Source of the DNA: Haemonchus contortus
Taxonomy: Eukaryota; Nematoda; Chromadorea; Rhabditida; Trichostrongylidae
Assembly: GCA_000469685.2 (NCBI GenBank)
Contig: LS997567.1
Span: 10,800,325 to 10,864,324, forward strand
Direction of reading: 5' to 3'
DNA: 64,000 nt
Position numbers and translations under genes: made by a program. The first letter of the stretch is position 1. Every line of letters begins with the position of its first letter. Shown here piece after piece: positions 1 through 12,520 of this stretch. The notes beneath the pieces are model-generated. The model was not told the DNA's origin, did no database searches, and saw only the letters and a program-made list of their open reading frames with translations.

Positions 1-775
1 GAAGAAAGTGGTAAGGTGAAGTAGAACAAATGTTTTCGGATCCACAGTGGGCGGGATTGGCACTGAAGTGGGCGGGGCTTACACCGAAATTATTAAGTCT
101 CCTCAGATGTGTTTCAGAAAAAAATGCGTCTGGAGGTAGTAGAAGTAATGTGATTCGAAGTCTAAAGTGGGTGGAGTTGGGAGGGTGGGGGTAGGCGGAG
201 CTGAGATCAAAAAACTCATACATTTGTACCATTTGTACTTTACACTAACCCTGACCACATAGATGTAAAACTAGGGGATACCACTGGACTTTTTCGAAAA
301 TTGGGCTATAATTTCTTAAAATTTTATTATACATGGTCCCACACACAGTAGTCCCTTCTACGCAAAAGCAAACGCGCTACATTGACTTCATTCATCATTA
401 AAATAAATTCTACAATAGCCCCGGCCACACAGGTGCGTACACTGTAGAGACGCATAAATCCCCTACAACTACCCAAAGGGGCTGTTCTTTCGAGGTTAGT
501 GTTCATGGCCACACACAGCCCAATCTGCACAGGGTTTCTTCGACTACATGGACTGCAGAGGTATTTGATTTGGATACATCGGAATACTCTTCATGGCCAC
601 ACACAGCTACATTTCACGTCCCAAAAAAATGATGGCCGCTACAGAGGTTTCAGGGAAGAGGCTCAGATGATAAAAATTCATAACGAAAATTAGAAGCTTA
701 TGTTTCTCCGTCCCGTATGGCTAGAGCCCCAGCGCACGAAATAGCGTGCGTAGCCGCCTGGTAGCAAATAAAACA
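1..775 (-). repeat. Inverted partner of the repeat at 11.9-12.7 kb
   Basis: The segment 155-775 reappears in reverse complement at about 11905-12520. Shared landmarks include the phrases around 'ggccacacacagc', the block near 'atgatggccgctacag', and a terminal hairpin of the form CGCACG-loop-CGTGCG at about 738-755, matched near 11917-11936. Positions 1-155 continue into the GC-box repeat ('agtgggcgggattgg' type) that also flanks the other copy. The short reading frames inside are not conserved between the two copies as protein, so I treat it as non-coding repeat. Element class is not recognised. Confidence 0.75.
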
Positions 776-2027
776 AAGAACTTCTAGCGTCTGTACGAAT
801 CCTTCTGCCTTGAATTACGTCTCAGAAGCTTCATCAACTATACGTAGGCAGACAGTCGTGAATGTGGCGCCATGTAGCGCAACCACTGCGATGCACTAGT
901 GCAAGAAAACCTTCATATTTTCACCTGCTAAGATGATATGCGAAACAGTGAAGTAAGACAATTCATAACGTTGTTCATAACTGGGATCACTACGGTGCCT
1001 GTCTCGTTCTTGAAACTAAAACTAGGTTCGTATTGCTGCACGCTCACGACCACACGGGCAATGCTCGAGACGTATAACAAATGCTTACCTCCGACACTCA
1101 TTTCTGCAATGACTAAGACATATCTAGTGGCAGACCATAAAAGATAGAAACAGAGTTGTTGATGCTATACTCACTCTATTTGAGTCGACATGTATGCTCA
1201 CCACACGTTTGCGACGTTGCGACCCATAACAGAACTTTTTTCATTATAAGCAGCAGTTTGGTACAGAGCTTAAATGTTTGTGAGAATGCAGATGCAAGAA
1301 ATGCGAACGATCAACGATGAGAACAATTGATGAGCAACCCTGTGCCTCATGTTCCAAAGGTCAATTGGTAGATGTCACTGAGGATTATAAACGTTTCCAA
1401 CAAGTCATTTTTGAAAGAATGTGAAACACGTGTGAGAACTAGTTCGGACTAAAAAAAGAAACACAATGAACAAAGCAAAATATCGAATTCGCATATATTT
1501 AGATAGCTACTGTTCTTCACAGCTCTCCCTGAAAATAGTGGAAAAGGGCATTATCACAAATAACAAACAGGATTCGATTACCTATCACCGCCACCTTTCA
1601 ACGTCACTGGAAAGAGAGGAATAGAGAAGTCACATTAGATGGATACGATATCATGCCAAACTCTCTGACCTAAGAAAAACTACTGCAAAACACCATCTTC
1701 GGAATTTTTAGGTTTGGGAGTAGTCGCGGTTTTTAAGCACTTTGAAGAACATTTCCCCTCTCAATGGTTAAATCATGGCTAACGTTACATTTCCTACTTT
1801 GTTGGTTTCTCTTCGGCCGCCCTTCTGTTAATTTCATAGCTCTTTTCTCACAGATGATAGCCTCGATTTTGGCAAAAAAGCTGAAATATCATCGTCTGAC
1901 TCGACGATCCCCATCGCTCGTCGCTCTAACAGTCTGAGACGACGTTCTAAGGGTATAGGTACGCCGAACGCAATAGGAGGGTCAAGCGGAGGGGGGGGGA
2001 CCACTAAAAAGTGAGGTCCCAAGTCTA
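776..2027. other. No recognisable feature
   Basis: About 1.25 kb of unique-looking, moderately AT-rich sequence. No reading frame here resembles a known family. The longest, a minus-strand frame ending near 1834, is proline-rich because of a short G/C-rich stretch (about 1985-2000) and shows no domain. It could be intergenic or intronic. Confidence 0.4.
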
Positions 2028-2200
2028 CGGCAAACGACGGCAAGGGCAATACGTAGGTTGTGTGCCATATTAGATAATACTTATTTATAACTGTTCTGTG
2101 CTTTTGTAGCGGTAACATCCGCACCGATTACATCATTTTTTGTACTCTACTCCGTTATCACCGGAGCTACTATTAAACCACTAACCATCCGCACATTTTT
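2028..2200 (+). repeat. Diverged direct repeat, copy 1
   Basis: This block matches 3803-4000 in the same orientation: both contain 'ggcaa(a)cgacg', 'gcaatacgta', 'tctgtgctt', 'tagcggtaacatc' and 'atcaccggagct' in the same order with small indels. The copies are clearly diverged and carry no shared open frame. Probably two copies of an old short interspersed repeat of unknown class. Confidence 0.6.
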
Positions 2201-2512
2201 AGTGGATCGGCTAAAATTAGCCGTACTTCTATCATTCAAAAATCAACTTCCGAAGCCAAATAAAATCGAACATGGATCTACACTCACTAAATGTCATTTA
2301 AAACAGAATCGAACGAGTTTCCGCATTATAGGAAGAATCAAACGTGGTTTTACCATAAGTTTTCAATCAACAATATGCCAACTTTATCTAAACACAGAAT
2401 AATGGGCACCTTCACTTCTACAGAAAGTCCATCATCTCAAGCAAACCCATAAAGAGCTCGGTAACATGCTATGGAGCTTATACTGCTTGGATTGAATTCG
2501 CGATTAGGAATA

Positions 2513-2800
2513 AGAGGGGGAAGGTGGTGCAGTGGCAAGTGGCGCACTTCGAACAAATCGATATTTCCTAGGTTCGAATCCCGGATCGATATTTCCTAGG
2601 TCAACCAGGCCTTCCATCCCTCCGCGGCCGGTTAATTGGTACCAGACTCGTCTGCAAAGTTGCACTGACCTGTACATCGGCTGGTCACCGTAAGCCATTG
2701 AATAATAGGCCACCTCCGCATTTAAAGCGCCACTACGATTCGTATGAAAGTCGAATGCGTGGACGCATCCCTCTGAAGGGATTGATTAACGCCCTAGGGT
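2513..2800 (+). mobile_element. tRNA-derived SINE, copy 1
   Basis: The 5' part resembles a tRNA with internal RNA polymerase III promoter boxes: a TGGTGCAGTGG A box (about 2522) and a GGTTCGAATCCC B box (about 2571). It is followed by a tRNA-unrelated body containing 'tgtacatcggctgg' and 'cgccactacgatt' and then 'gcatccctctgaaggg'. The same head and body occur at 21553-21790 (plus) and 23868-24173 (minus), which makes this a family rather than a tRNA gene. This copy has an extra duplication of 'atcgatatttcctaggt' around the B box. Confidence 0.8.
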
Positions 2801-3549
2801 TTTATATTATCCTTGATTGTGAATAAGGACATCTACGAAGAATGTAGGTCTACCATTGCGCTCCTGCAAAGCGACGTCTGGTTAATAAAAGAGGGACAAG
2901 AGAAGCTACGCTAATAAACCCGACAAGGATGATAACACTGATCATTCCCGACCCCAATTTATTTTCTGCCACAGAAACAACCACTCATCATTCAGATGTA
3001 GAGTGATAACGGGCCAAAACCGTCGCCGAAAGATCTTCAAAGGTGAGAGCATATGCTGGAAGCGTTGTTCCTCAAGTCACAACAGCCTAAAGAGCAGATT
3101 GGTCCAGTTTTGGTCAAAAACCACCACGCCCTCACATAATCGTCCAGGACGACGATAATGTGAAGACGGCACGAAAAGATTCCAAGCACCAACGGAAGTT
3201 GAGGGTGGATCGTGAAACCCGTAACCCCTCACAATGAAACCACAGAGCTCATCCATTTAGATCTCAGTCCAATCAGCGGAGTAGCGCTCGTAAATGTCAA
3301 GGAAATCAGTGTGGACTCGACAAAAGCGTAAACTTATCTAATTTTCATGCTTATATGAGGAAGGGGATCGGATCAAACCCAACTATAGAACAAAACTGCA
3401 GAACATCTCAGCTTGTTTTAATGACAAGGGGATTGCTGGTCGATTCAATCTCCACTAGTACACAACTGAACTATGCTCAATGGTCGAGTATTGGTGGACA
3501 TACTGACAGTTCTCGAAGACACTTAGTGACTGCAAATGTAGGCACCGCG

Positions 3550-3584
3550 CTTGGAGAATAACTCGACCTGAGTTATTCTCCAAG
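3550..3584. repeat. Perfect 15-bp hairpin
   Basis: The 15 bases starting at 3550 (cttggagaataactc) are followed by a 5-base loop and their exact reverse complement, ending at 3584. No T-run follows and no gene borders it. It may be the end of a decayed foldback element or simply a cruciform-prone site. Confidence 0.7.
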
Positions 3585-3802
3585 AGAAGACCAATGAACT
3601 GAGAATCCAACTAAGCCAAAGCTCACGAACGGATCTCCTGGCGTCAAGCTTTTTGGTATGGATACTGACTTTTTTCAAAGGAAACAATGCCTGTTTGACG
3701 AAGTCGAAGCTCAGAGGGAAACATCAACGCCCACGATTTTAGTAGGGGTAGACCTATATTATGGATTGATATTGAGTCAAAATTAAATGACAAATGAATG
3801 AA

Positions 3803-4000
3803 TGGCAGTGAATGGCAAACGACGTCAAGAGCAATACGTAAGTTGTTTGCCATTTTGAATAAATACTTATAACTCTTCTGTGCTTTCATAGCGGTAACAT
3901 CACTTAGCGGCACTTATCATATCATATGTTGTATTTTTATTCCGAAATCACAGGTAATCACCGGAGCTATTATAGAACCACTGAATCACTAACCAATGAA
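3803..4000 (+). repeat. Diverged direct repeat, copy 2
   Basis: Second copy of the block at 2028-2200, same orientation, with an insertion of about 25 bases in the middle relative to copy 1. The frames running through it (for example 3926-4186) are not shared with copy 1. Confidence 0.6.
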
Positions 4001-4403
4001 CTACATAATATTGGGTATTCTAATCTACGGCCAACGTTTTATCATTCAAGAAGCATTGCAATGACCGATTCAAGTGGTATTCAGATAGCGCGAGATAAGG
4101 GCTATATGGCGGATGCAGAATTAATTTTCGAACAAACTTCAGTAATTTTTGCTCATTCACTAAAAATGTGGGCGGCACTGTCTTAGTGGAACATTATCCT
4201 TTGGGACTCGCTATAGTTGAAGAGCTTTCTGCTTGCTCTATCAAATAATGAGCTTAGGTCCAAGCTAACATTACAATTACTTGAAAGCATTCCCAATTAT
4301 ATCACACCCCATCGGAATTCCTTCTAAACCATATCGCGAACTTTTTTTGATGAAGGCCAGCCTCGGAATGATCGCTTGAGAGGAAGATTAACGTTAACTC
4401 ATT

Positions 4404-4455
4404 GAAGACCGCGTGGCTCGCCGGCGGGCCACACCACATCGTGCTCCTGTAGTAT
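4404..4455 (+). repeat. Short GC-rich palindromic repeat, copy 1
   Basis: The stretch around 'ctcgccggcgggccac' followed by 'atcgtgctcctg' occurs in reverse complement at about 59739-59790, and a partial copy abuts that one at 59705-59730. The core GCCGGCGGGC is itself nearly palindromic. This looks like the terminus of an old DNA transposon, but no transposase is nearby. Confidence 0.5.
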
Positions 4456-5600
4456 TTATATCATTTATCAAGTGTTCTTTTAATTCTTCATGTCTTCGAG
4501 CATCGGCTGAGCTTACAGCCTTCTAGAGGTTCCTGAGGCATTGCGGTCGAGAAATCGTTCATTCCCAACTATAGGTATAAGAGAAATTAAAAGTTAATGT
4601 AAGGACTGTATAAAAGGCGCGGTCACCAATGGGTTAATATTCCTAAATTTATCACCAGGCGCCATTCCCCTTAAAAGTGGTCCGTCTCCATTGCGTTTCA
4701 AGTGTAAAAAGCAGATCATAACTCGCGGCGTCAAAAGTATCTCCTTCAGCTAATGCGGCACCTGAACATCTAGTTTTTACCCTAAACATCTCTCTTTTTA
4801 CTAGTCCAAGTTTTTTCAATATTTTCTTCAACTGGCCCCACGGACACGATTTTCTTCTGAGCTGCATTTCGCGCGATTACATGACGGTCAGTTTTAGTCA
4901 ATGCCATCCAAAGATAATCATCAAAGGCTACTGTTCCACACAACTTGAAGTAAAAAAAATGCAGGAACGAAAATTTGCTAACCACTTCTCACATAGCTCT
5001 GTGGTGAGTCAGTGTCAGCTTATAGCTTATTTACATACATCATGCAGAACATCAGCAGCTCAATTGTCACCACAAAGGCCAAAAAGTAAGATGTGCCGGA
5101 AATGCACCATCTGACGTTCCATGCAAAAACTGATCCTATGACTACAAATTGAAATAGAATTCGTCCAAGAGTATAAATATACTTGTCATATATATCAAAC
5201 GAAAAGCTTCAAACTTTTGGAAGCTTCTCAAACGATCTCTTCATCCTAAACTAGCAGTGATTCTTCGAACAACCAAATAAAACGAAACGCTGGACACGAA
5301 TGGAACTGGGCGTGCTTCCGCCGTCGGCCCTATATAACACTTGCTTCATCGGGTAGAATTCAGTCAATTCATTCACAGGGATTAGAACGGTCATAAGCTT
5401 CGGTAAGAGCTCACAATGGGAATACATAGACCTTCTTCGTGAAAAGTTGTGTTCATGCTAAGAACCCGGTGAACACGGAATTTCACGTCGGTCAAGCGAA
5501 GGCCGTGAGAAAACGTGTATCCTAGAATATTAATATTTACTTCAGCCTTTTTGAACAATTTCTCGTTCTCATCTTACTATACAGAACACGCTCAGTGTAA
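4456..5600. other. No recognisable feature
   Basis: About 1.1 kb with only short frames on both strands and no similarity I recognise. It is moderately AT-rich with no tandem structure. Confidence 0.35.
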
Positions 5601-5968
5601 CTGCTTGTTAGAGTCTGTGTCTGTGTTCGGATGTGTTTGTATGGGTGTCTGTGTGTGTGTCTTTGTTCTATGTATGTCTACCTGTATGATTGTGTCAGTG
5701 TGTGTATCTGCGGAAGTACCTTCGTGTGTGTCTGCGTATGTGTGTGTGCGCCTGTGTGTCTATGTGTCTGCCTGTGCGTTTGAGTGTGTGCGTATCTGGT
5801 GATATATCTATAAGTATCTGTGGGTTGTTTCTGTGTATGTCCGAGCGCATCTTTGTATATGTGTGTGTCTTTATGTGGTCTTCAATGTCTGTGTGTCTGC
5901 CTGTGTGCTTGTTTGTGTATCTGCGTAGGTCTGTGCGTGTGTGCATGGGCGTGTCTGTGTGATTTTAT
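5600..5968 (+). repeat. Degenerate TG-rich simple repeat
   Basis: About 370 bases made almost entirely of TGTG units separated by short words such as 'tctg', 'tatg' and 'cctg'. Open frames on both strands (cysteine/valine-rich on plus, histidine/threonine-rich on minus) are by-products of the repeat and not genes. A similar block lies at 39680-40115. Confidence 0.9.
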
Positions 5969-8930
5969 AGGTGTGGCTGCACTTATCGTCTGTATAATAT
6001 GCGCAAACTCTAAAGGACCATAGGATCATGGGCAGTGTAAATTGGCCTTCCCTCTTACCCTTTGTCTTTTGGGAAGGTGCGTGAACAGAATTATTCGAAA
6101 AGGCATCTTCGACTACTAACTATTATACAATGCAAACATCTATTTCTGCGTTTTCCCTACTCCTTGATGAAGCATCAGAATCTGACCTTATTGCATAGAC
6201 GCTTGGTCTTAGCCTTCCAACGAATTGCTCGCAAAACTGATATGCAAACAGACAATATGAAGTAAAATAACCGTTTGCTAATTCTCAATTGTGTAGAATA
6301 CGTTGACGTCGATGTCAATTGATGCTGGCTGACAATGGTATTTGATTACCTATTCATATCATACATTGTGCACAAGATACAAGTGTCCTATTAAACGACA
6401 GTGATATCCATCATCGCGAAAATGTCCAGTAACAAGAATTAACAATCGAGAAAATTTGTCTGCCTAGATGAACTCTCGTCTTTACCATCAGCCCATCATA
6501 TAAGTCGACTGTCTATACCTCAAATCGAAGCAGCTTTTGAGCGAGATTCTTATACTTTATTGAGGCATAATGCCAGTAACATACCAGGCCTCGTAGAAAT
6601 TCTAAGTAAGAGGAATCTCAAGCAAAAAAAGTCGACCAATCTCCGAGATCTTTGTGCTACTAGTTGACCATTATCCAAACATGAAGGGAGATTGGAAAGG
6701 CGAACAAGGATCAGATGATAGCCAAGATGCACACCATTTGAGAAGGAAAGAGGAGGAGTCAATAACTGGGCGACACAGGTCAAGAACTTAAACATCTCAA
6801 GCACTCGTCGATGCTAGGGAGAAATTCAAAAAAGAGGGGAACTGTAAAAGTAGAACTCATTCGTGGAAACATTTTCCGATATCCGGTGGATTGAGACGTA
6901 AGCACAGGGGGCGCCATAAATATGATAACAAAGTATTGGGCTACAGAAACCGCAGTTCATATTGATACATGATGAATTTACGTGAACTACCTACTATGCA
7001 TGGCATCTTGAAAACGAACGTACGGAATCTGATATAACCTTCGCCTGTAATAATTTAGTTCAAAGGCCACTCATCAACGTCGGCACACAGAGTTCTTCAG
7101 AATTTCCAGCCCTACCTTTCTTCAACGATTTCTCAATAGCAGCAACAGTGGTGTTTTGGAGTGCAGCTTAACTCTCTGGTATTCACTATACGCACAAATC
7201 CATTGGGTTGGGCCCGAAAATTCGCATCCCGATCGAAAGCTAAGACACAATCGCAAGCACTTCTCTGCATTAATCTTGACCGTTTTCCATTAGTGAGTGA
7301 GTGCGCCGAAGTTTCGAATTCATATCCCGTAAACGTTCTTGGACCCTTAGCAACGCCTTCGCAAAAACATCATTATAGGACATTCTGATTAACTTTTATA
7401 TTTTTCTCAGCAAAAATTAGCAATATCGCTTTGATGGTACAGATTCCTGCTCAAACCATCATGGAAGAGGGAAAATCGCTACAATAAACGATATGATTTT
7501 TCAGCCGTTTAGGCATCGTAATGGTAGATATACGTGTACTAGGCAATCTTACCATTTCTCTCACGCTGGATAGCTTTTGTCCAAAAAGTGTGTCGAAGCG
7601 CGTATCGCGTGCAGAGAGAGCACGGCATCTGTGTTTCGCTCTAGCTTCTTCTTGTCATAAAGCTTACAAAGCTTACGAACCATTCTACATACAATTGTAT
7701 TTACTCAAAATGGACTTTTCTCATCGAAGTAGAACATATTCAATTTGACAGCCATTTTTCTCGTGTTCCTGCAGGCTTGAAAGCGTAATCTTCCCGAGCA
7801 ATTGTACTCCAAATAGGGGTCATAACTGAGATAAGACGACGGTCTTGAGATTTGTCGTTGACCTGTCCACGCATCGCGATACAAGAGACTGGCATGCGAG
7901 AAATATCGAAACGACGAACGATCCCGGAAAAAGAATAATCATTTGTGCGCCAAGACGGGACGGCTGCAGGGTGATTGCGAGACTTCAACATTTTTCGAAA
8001 ATTGACGAATTCAGAGCACCACAGATGATATGTGAGCTAAGGTATATTATTAACATGGGAGAAGGTGTAGATATTACAACCCCTCCAAACGAAGAAACCG
8101 GACTTCCTAGTATTGTTACCATACTTATGGCGCACCCTGTGGATGCGAGTTCTTGGACAACCTTTATGATTGGCGGAAGGCCATACAGGAAAATACAAAA
8201 TTCGAAAGTCGGCCGTGGTTTTGCAACAGAGTGGAACCAAGAACTTCATTTATGTTGTGTACTGCAAGTCAGTCGAGCAAAATGGTACTTTTTTATCGGG
8301 CGGAGGATCGCAAGTCTGAACTGTGCAGTCGTCCATTCGATATCAAGCGTCGACCTGGTGTAGTGGTAGTGCTCTTCCTCGAGGCGGACAACGTGGGCTT
8401 GCTATCCGGAACCGTCGGAATTTTACCTCCGAGCTCTTCCTTCTTAATTGAAGCTTTCGATGCTTAATGTTTATCATGTCACTGCTTAGGTGCTGTACCC
8501 TCTCACGGTCTTGTTTCCCAAAGTGCCCGAGGCAAGAGGCATGACATTTCCATGAAATTTCAGGCCTGTGTATCTACCCTGCCTATCATTGGTTTAGTTT
8601 AGAAACGACTGAATATTTGGTCTACGGTTGTAGTGAAGCTGCATGTATAAGGTGTGCAGTTTGTAAACAGCATATCTGCTTCATACATATATACTCAGGT
8701 TGTTTCATCAATGTTGAGTTCCTCACAGATATCAGTTCGAGAGTTACTGCTGTTGAATGTCACAATGTGCTGTTTTGATTCCAAGATTCAATTACAGTAT
8801 CTCAAGCTTTATAGACCAACCTGGGTATGTACTCAAAGTTCTTTATTGAATAACTGGGTTTCCTTGGAAAGTGTTACTTCGACCTACGACCCATTATCTA
8901 TTAAGTCTAAAGAGATTTTTCAAAATTAGA
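5969..8930. other. About 3 kb without a recognised gene
   Basis: The only long frame is 7845-8363 (plus, 172 codons). It has no family signature that I recognise, no flanking splice pattern that I can defend, and overlaps minus-strand frames of comparable quality. It could be an exon or a decayed element. I see no repeat landmarks shared with the rest of the window. Confidence 0.3.
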
Positions 8931-8939
8931 ACCAATTAG

Positions 8940-9668
8940 GCTCCGCATACTGACGCGTGCGTCACAACAAAGGGGGTCATGGGTCTGTGTAGAAAATACC
9001 GCTCGCCTCGAAAAAGTTCCGCCCACCGCGAATGAGCCTTCATCGCTTGATTCGTTAGCCCGATCCTGACTTTGCCTATTATTTCCAAGTATATGGATTT
9101 TTCTGATTCAGATTTCCCCGTTTTGGAATATGTTCAACCAATGTGAGCGGAGTTCCCCGGAGACCCGTGGATCTTGCCCTATCCCAAACTTGACCCCACC
9201 TCTTCGACACTTCCTCGTTGCTCCGTCAATCACGGAAGTCTAAGCATACTTCCATCGAACGCTTTACATGCTTTTCTGAATTCTAGAACGTTTTTGAAGA
9301 AAGTTCCAGACATTGATGAAAGTCAGTAATGAAACAATACAAAAGTACCGCCTACTGTTAGGAGGCTTTGCCCACCGCGGGTGATAACCCATTTCATTTG
9401 TTGACCCATTCCTCACCTGTACTTGATTTTTCACGGTGTCTCAGCTGTCATTCAACCAAACTAGGAAGTTTTGCTAAGACACCGCCCAACTACGGTGCAC
9501 GTCCGCTTCCTTGGGCGAAGCTCCGCTAAACTCACATGTGCTCTATGTCCTTGCCCTAAGCACAGCCCATCCCAACTTGAACAAACCATTCCAAGAGCGT
9601 CTTCAGGTAATATTGAATTTGGTGGCCGACAGACAAACAAGCATACGAACAGTGGCGAGCGCGTCATA
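8940..9668 (+). repeat. GC-box repeat family, segment A
   Basis: Member of the dispersed family with 'ccgcccac' boxes separated by AT-rich text. Landmarks are 'gttccgcccaccgcg', 'ttctagaacg', 'gaagctccgctaaactcacatgtgctct' in pieces, and a tail of 'gacagacaaacaagcat' that corresponds to the (CATA)/'aaacagacac' tails of the other copies at 13.55 and 16.2 kb. The right edge abuts the mariner relic at 9669. Confidence 0.6.
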
Positions 9669-10125
9669 TTGGGTTGACAAGTAAGTTCTGCGATAAAAAA
9701 GTCATTTGAAGTTCATTTTTAGAGTACAATTCCGAGTTAATCAAATTTCAGAATCAGAGAGATCAACAACCACCCTTACGCTTCAAGCAAATCGTTGATG
9801 CGTTCTGCCCAGAAGTCAGGAAGCACTCACAGCAATCGTAGACTGCCGCTTTCAGATCACATCAAATTACGAATTTTTTCCCCACAAAGGGATGCCCGGG
9901 ACGGGAAAAAATGGCTTCCGAGGTTTCTCACCAAGAAAAACCTCCAAAGACAGCACTAGGGAACGGTTGGATAGAAAAATGGACTGATAGGGCGCAACAA
10001 CGGCTCCAAAACTGGCTTACGTGTACCCCAAAGCGGACAAGTTCTTACGGCGTTGTAAAAGGTGTAAAGGTTGTGCAGTTCGCACCGATACTCACCCATT
10101 GCAGTCAGCTTAGTGCAGTCAGCTG
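9669..10125 (+). mobile_element. Mariner-like relic, left end
   Basis: Starts with a degenerate copy of the terminal repeat found intact at 54451 (here 'ttgggttgacaagtaagttc' against 'ttaggttggcaaataagtcc'). About 160 bases further on, both share 'gactgccg(c/t)tt', 'gatcacat', 'aa(a/g)ttacgaattt' and 'ccacaa(a/c)gggatgc' in the same order. No matching right end is visible and no transposase frame survives, so this is a truncated copy of that family. Confidence 0.65.
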
Positions 10126-10127
10126 TA

Positions 10128-10250
10128 GACAATGACACACGTTTCAAACAGCTCACTCCAAATACCCTTTCCATGCGACATTTGTCGTGACAATGACACA
10201 CGTTTCAAACAGCTCACTCCAAATACCCTTTCCATGCGACATTTGTCGTG
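10128..10250 (+). repeat. Tandem duplication, 61-bp unit
   Basis: The 61 bases starting at 10128 (gacaatgacacacgtttcaa...) are repeated immediately from 10189 with essentially no change. Such fidelity implies a recent duplication. A smaller duplication (gcagtcagct, twice) lies just before it at 10101-10124. Confidence 0.9.
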
Positions 10251-10555
10251 ACATTCTCGTCCAACAACTAACTTTACTAATTTTTAAGCCTTATACTTTT
10301 CTAACCAGGGAAGGATCCCAAGTTGAAGTGGCCGTTTGGGTTGAGACCTGCACTGCAAGACGTGCTTAAGGGTGCTGATCTCAAATCTGCTCATCGAATT
10401 TATCGAACGACTCTCTGAATGGTATTATGAGTTGATTTCAGGTGAGATTTAACATAAGAGAACATAAATTACATGAGCCAGGTTCCTCAGCGTTAGCCTG
10501 GACAGTGGAAAGGGTGATTCTTCATGCGCGAGAGATTAGGGTTCACATTTTGTGG

Positions 10556-10610
10556 TGGAGGGGGGGGGGGGGGGGTGGGTGGGTGGGTGGGGAAAGGGGG
10601 AGGGCTAGGG
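10556..10610 (+). repeat. Poly-G / GGGT tract with quadruplex potential
   Basis: A run of roughly 18 G residues followed by four GGGT units and then GGGG-AAA-GGGGG. The plus strand has far more than the four G-runs needed for an intramolecular G-quadruplex. Runs like this are also prone to sequencing and assembly length error. Confidence 0.85.
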
Positions 10611-11904
10611 TTTTGCAGTATATTGGATTTTTCCTTGAAGCCGATGAATTTCTTTTATGTTGACTTTATCGCATTCTACATCCTTTTCATAGTTAAGGTG
10701 ACAACCTTCTTACCAAGAAATGCAATAACCTTTCACTTTTTTTTGCATGTTTGCATACGCAATATTCATAGTAGGATGACCCTTATGCTTTCCTCAACAT
10801 ATGTGATGCACGCAATGTTGAGTAACGAAAACGTCCCGCACGAATGTGACAACTAATAAAAAAGTTGTTCATACATTGTGTTGCTGTACAACCACTTACC
10901 AAATCGTCCTCACGCGGGGGTATCGGGCATTACCCGTTACAACCGAAAAATTCCTTGTAATCGGTGTGAAATGGAGGTTCGAAACACCACCTCTCTCAGT
11001 CGGTAACGGGATACTAATGCGTATACCGCAATGCAATCTGATAGGATCTCATAGCAGCAAAACACCCTGTTGAACAGAAGAAGAATGAGAACATGTCCTT
11101 CATGGCACGAGCGCCTCGCTTTATAGCGAGCTGTAGCCTTACGTCCACTGTTAAGCATTGCGATTTTCTATGTGAATTTTCGTATGACATCTACTTTATA
11201 TTCTGAGCAATGATGGAGTAGGTTGGTGTCGTCGCTCGCTTACAGTAGAGGAGCTTCTGGCAAACATTGACCCGCACTCGACACACCTGCTTAGTAAGGG
11301 ATGTGCGAAATTTGCAATGTCTTGATTTGAAAGCGATTTTTGCGCAAAATGGCTTGGATGATGGACTAGGGAGTAGAGATAATCTTCTCCCAATCCTGCC
11401 ACATTGAACAAGACTGCTCTTACTGAGGTCACAACAGTGTCGGTATTCGAGGACAGTGGACGTAGGTCGATTCAAATCTCTTCCCATAGGAAGCGATCGT
11501 AACATTTATAGTAGGTGACAATAGAGCGTCAATGCTGCCAATCAGCCACCGTATCTCATTCCAAGCCTGAGTGTCAAAGTGGATTAATTTTTTAATGGAG
11601 AAACGGAAGCTCCGGAGTCGTATCGACTACAATCGTTTGGTCTACGTTTACTTACTTCGAACGACCACGTCGAATACCGACTAGTTATAATAGTGATCTA
11701 AGAACAATGTCTCTTTCTCTGCTATCGAATCTATAGTTCTTCTTTGGCGCGTTCGCGAGTAAAACGATGAGAGGCAAAACTTCCTCAAAACTTTCCGGAC
11801 ACCCTAATAGTAAGCCACTGCACGAGTGTAAAAGAAACGGAGCTGTTACGCATGAGGCGATGGTCATATTTTTGAGCGCAAACAAGAAATGAACTATGAT
11901 TTTC

Positions 11905-12520
11905 TGTATCAGGCGGCTACGCACGCTATTGCGTGCGCTAGGGGCTCTAGCTAAGAGGGACGGAGCCACATGAGCTTCTGATTTTCATTATAGACCTTTA
12001 TCATCTGAGCCTCTTCCCCGACACTTCTGTAGCGGCCATCATTTTTTGGGATGTGAAATGGGGCTGTACTGTATGTGGCCATGAAGAATACTCCGATGTA
12101 TCCCAATCAAGTACCTCTGCAGTCCATGTAGTCGAAGAAACTCTGTGTAGTTTGGGCTGCGTGTGGCCATGAACACTAATTTTGAAAGGACAGTCTCTTT
12201 GGGTTGTTGTAGGGGTTTACACGTCTCTACAGGGTATGCACCTGTGTGGCCGGGGTTATCGTAGCATTTATTTTATGATGTCTGAAGCTAATGTAGTGCA
12301 TTTGCTCTTGTGTAGAAGGGACCATGTGTGAAACCATGGATACCAACTTTTAGATAACCCTTTAGGAAACTTTTAGCCCAATTTTTGAAAGACTTTAGTG
12401 GTACCCACTAGTTGTACACCTATGTGATCAGGGTTAGTGTAAAGGACAGCTGTATAAATTTTCGATCTCAGCCCTGCCCCCTCTTTGCCAACCACACCCA
12501 CTCCAGACTTCAGATCACAT
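11905..12520 (+). repeat. Inverted partner of the repeat at 1-775
   Basis: Reverse complement of 155-775, diverged by scattered substitutions and small indels. It begins with the GCGTGCG hairpin near 11920 and runs through the 'gtgtggccatgaacactaa' block into the GC-box array that follows at 12440. The two copies are about 11.1 kb apart. Confidence 0.75.

Noticed and set aside
2513..2590. A tRNA gene at the SINE head
   Set aside because: Box A and B are present, but the sequence continues into a body shared by three copies, and the acceptor end is missing.
5515..6023. Overlapping open frames rich in Cys/Val or His/Thr
   Set aside because: They are translations of a TG-rich simple repeat; both strands are open for the same trivial reason.
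7845..8363. 172-codon open frame as a gene
   Set aside because: No family signature, no splice context and competing antisense frames; kept only as an unassigned stretch.
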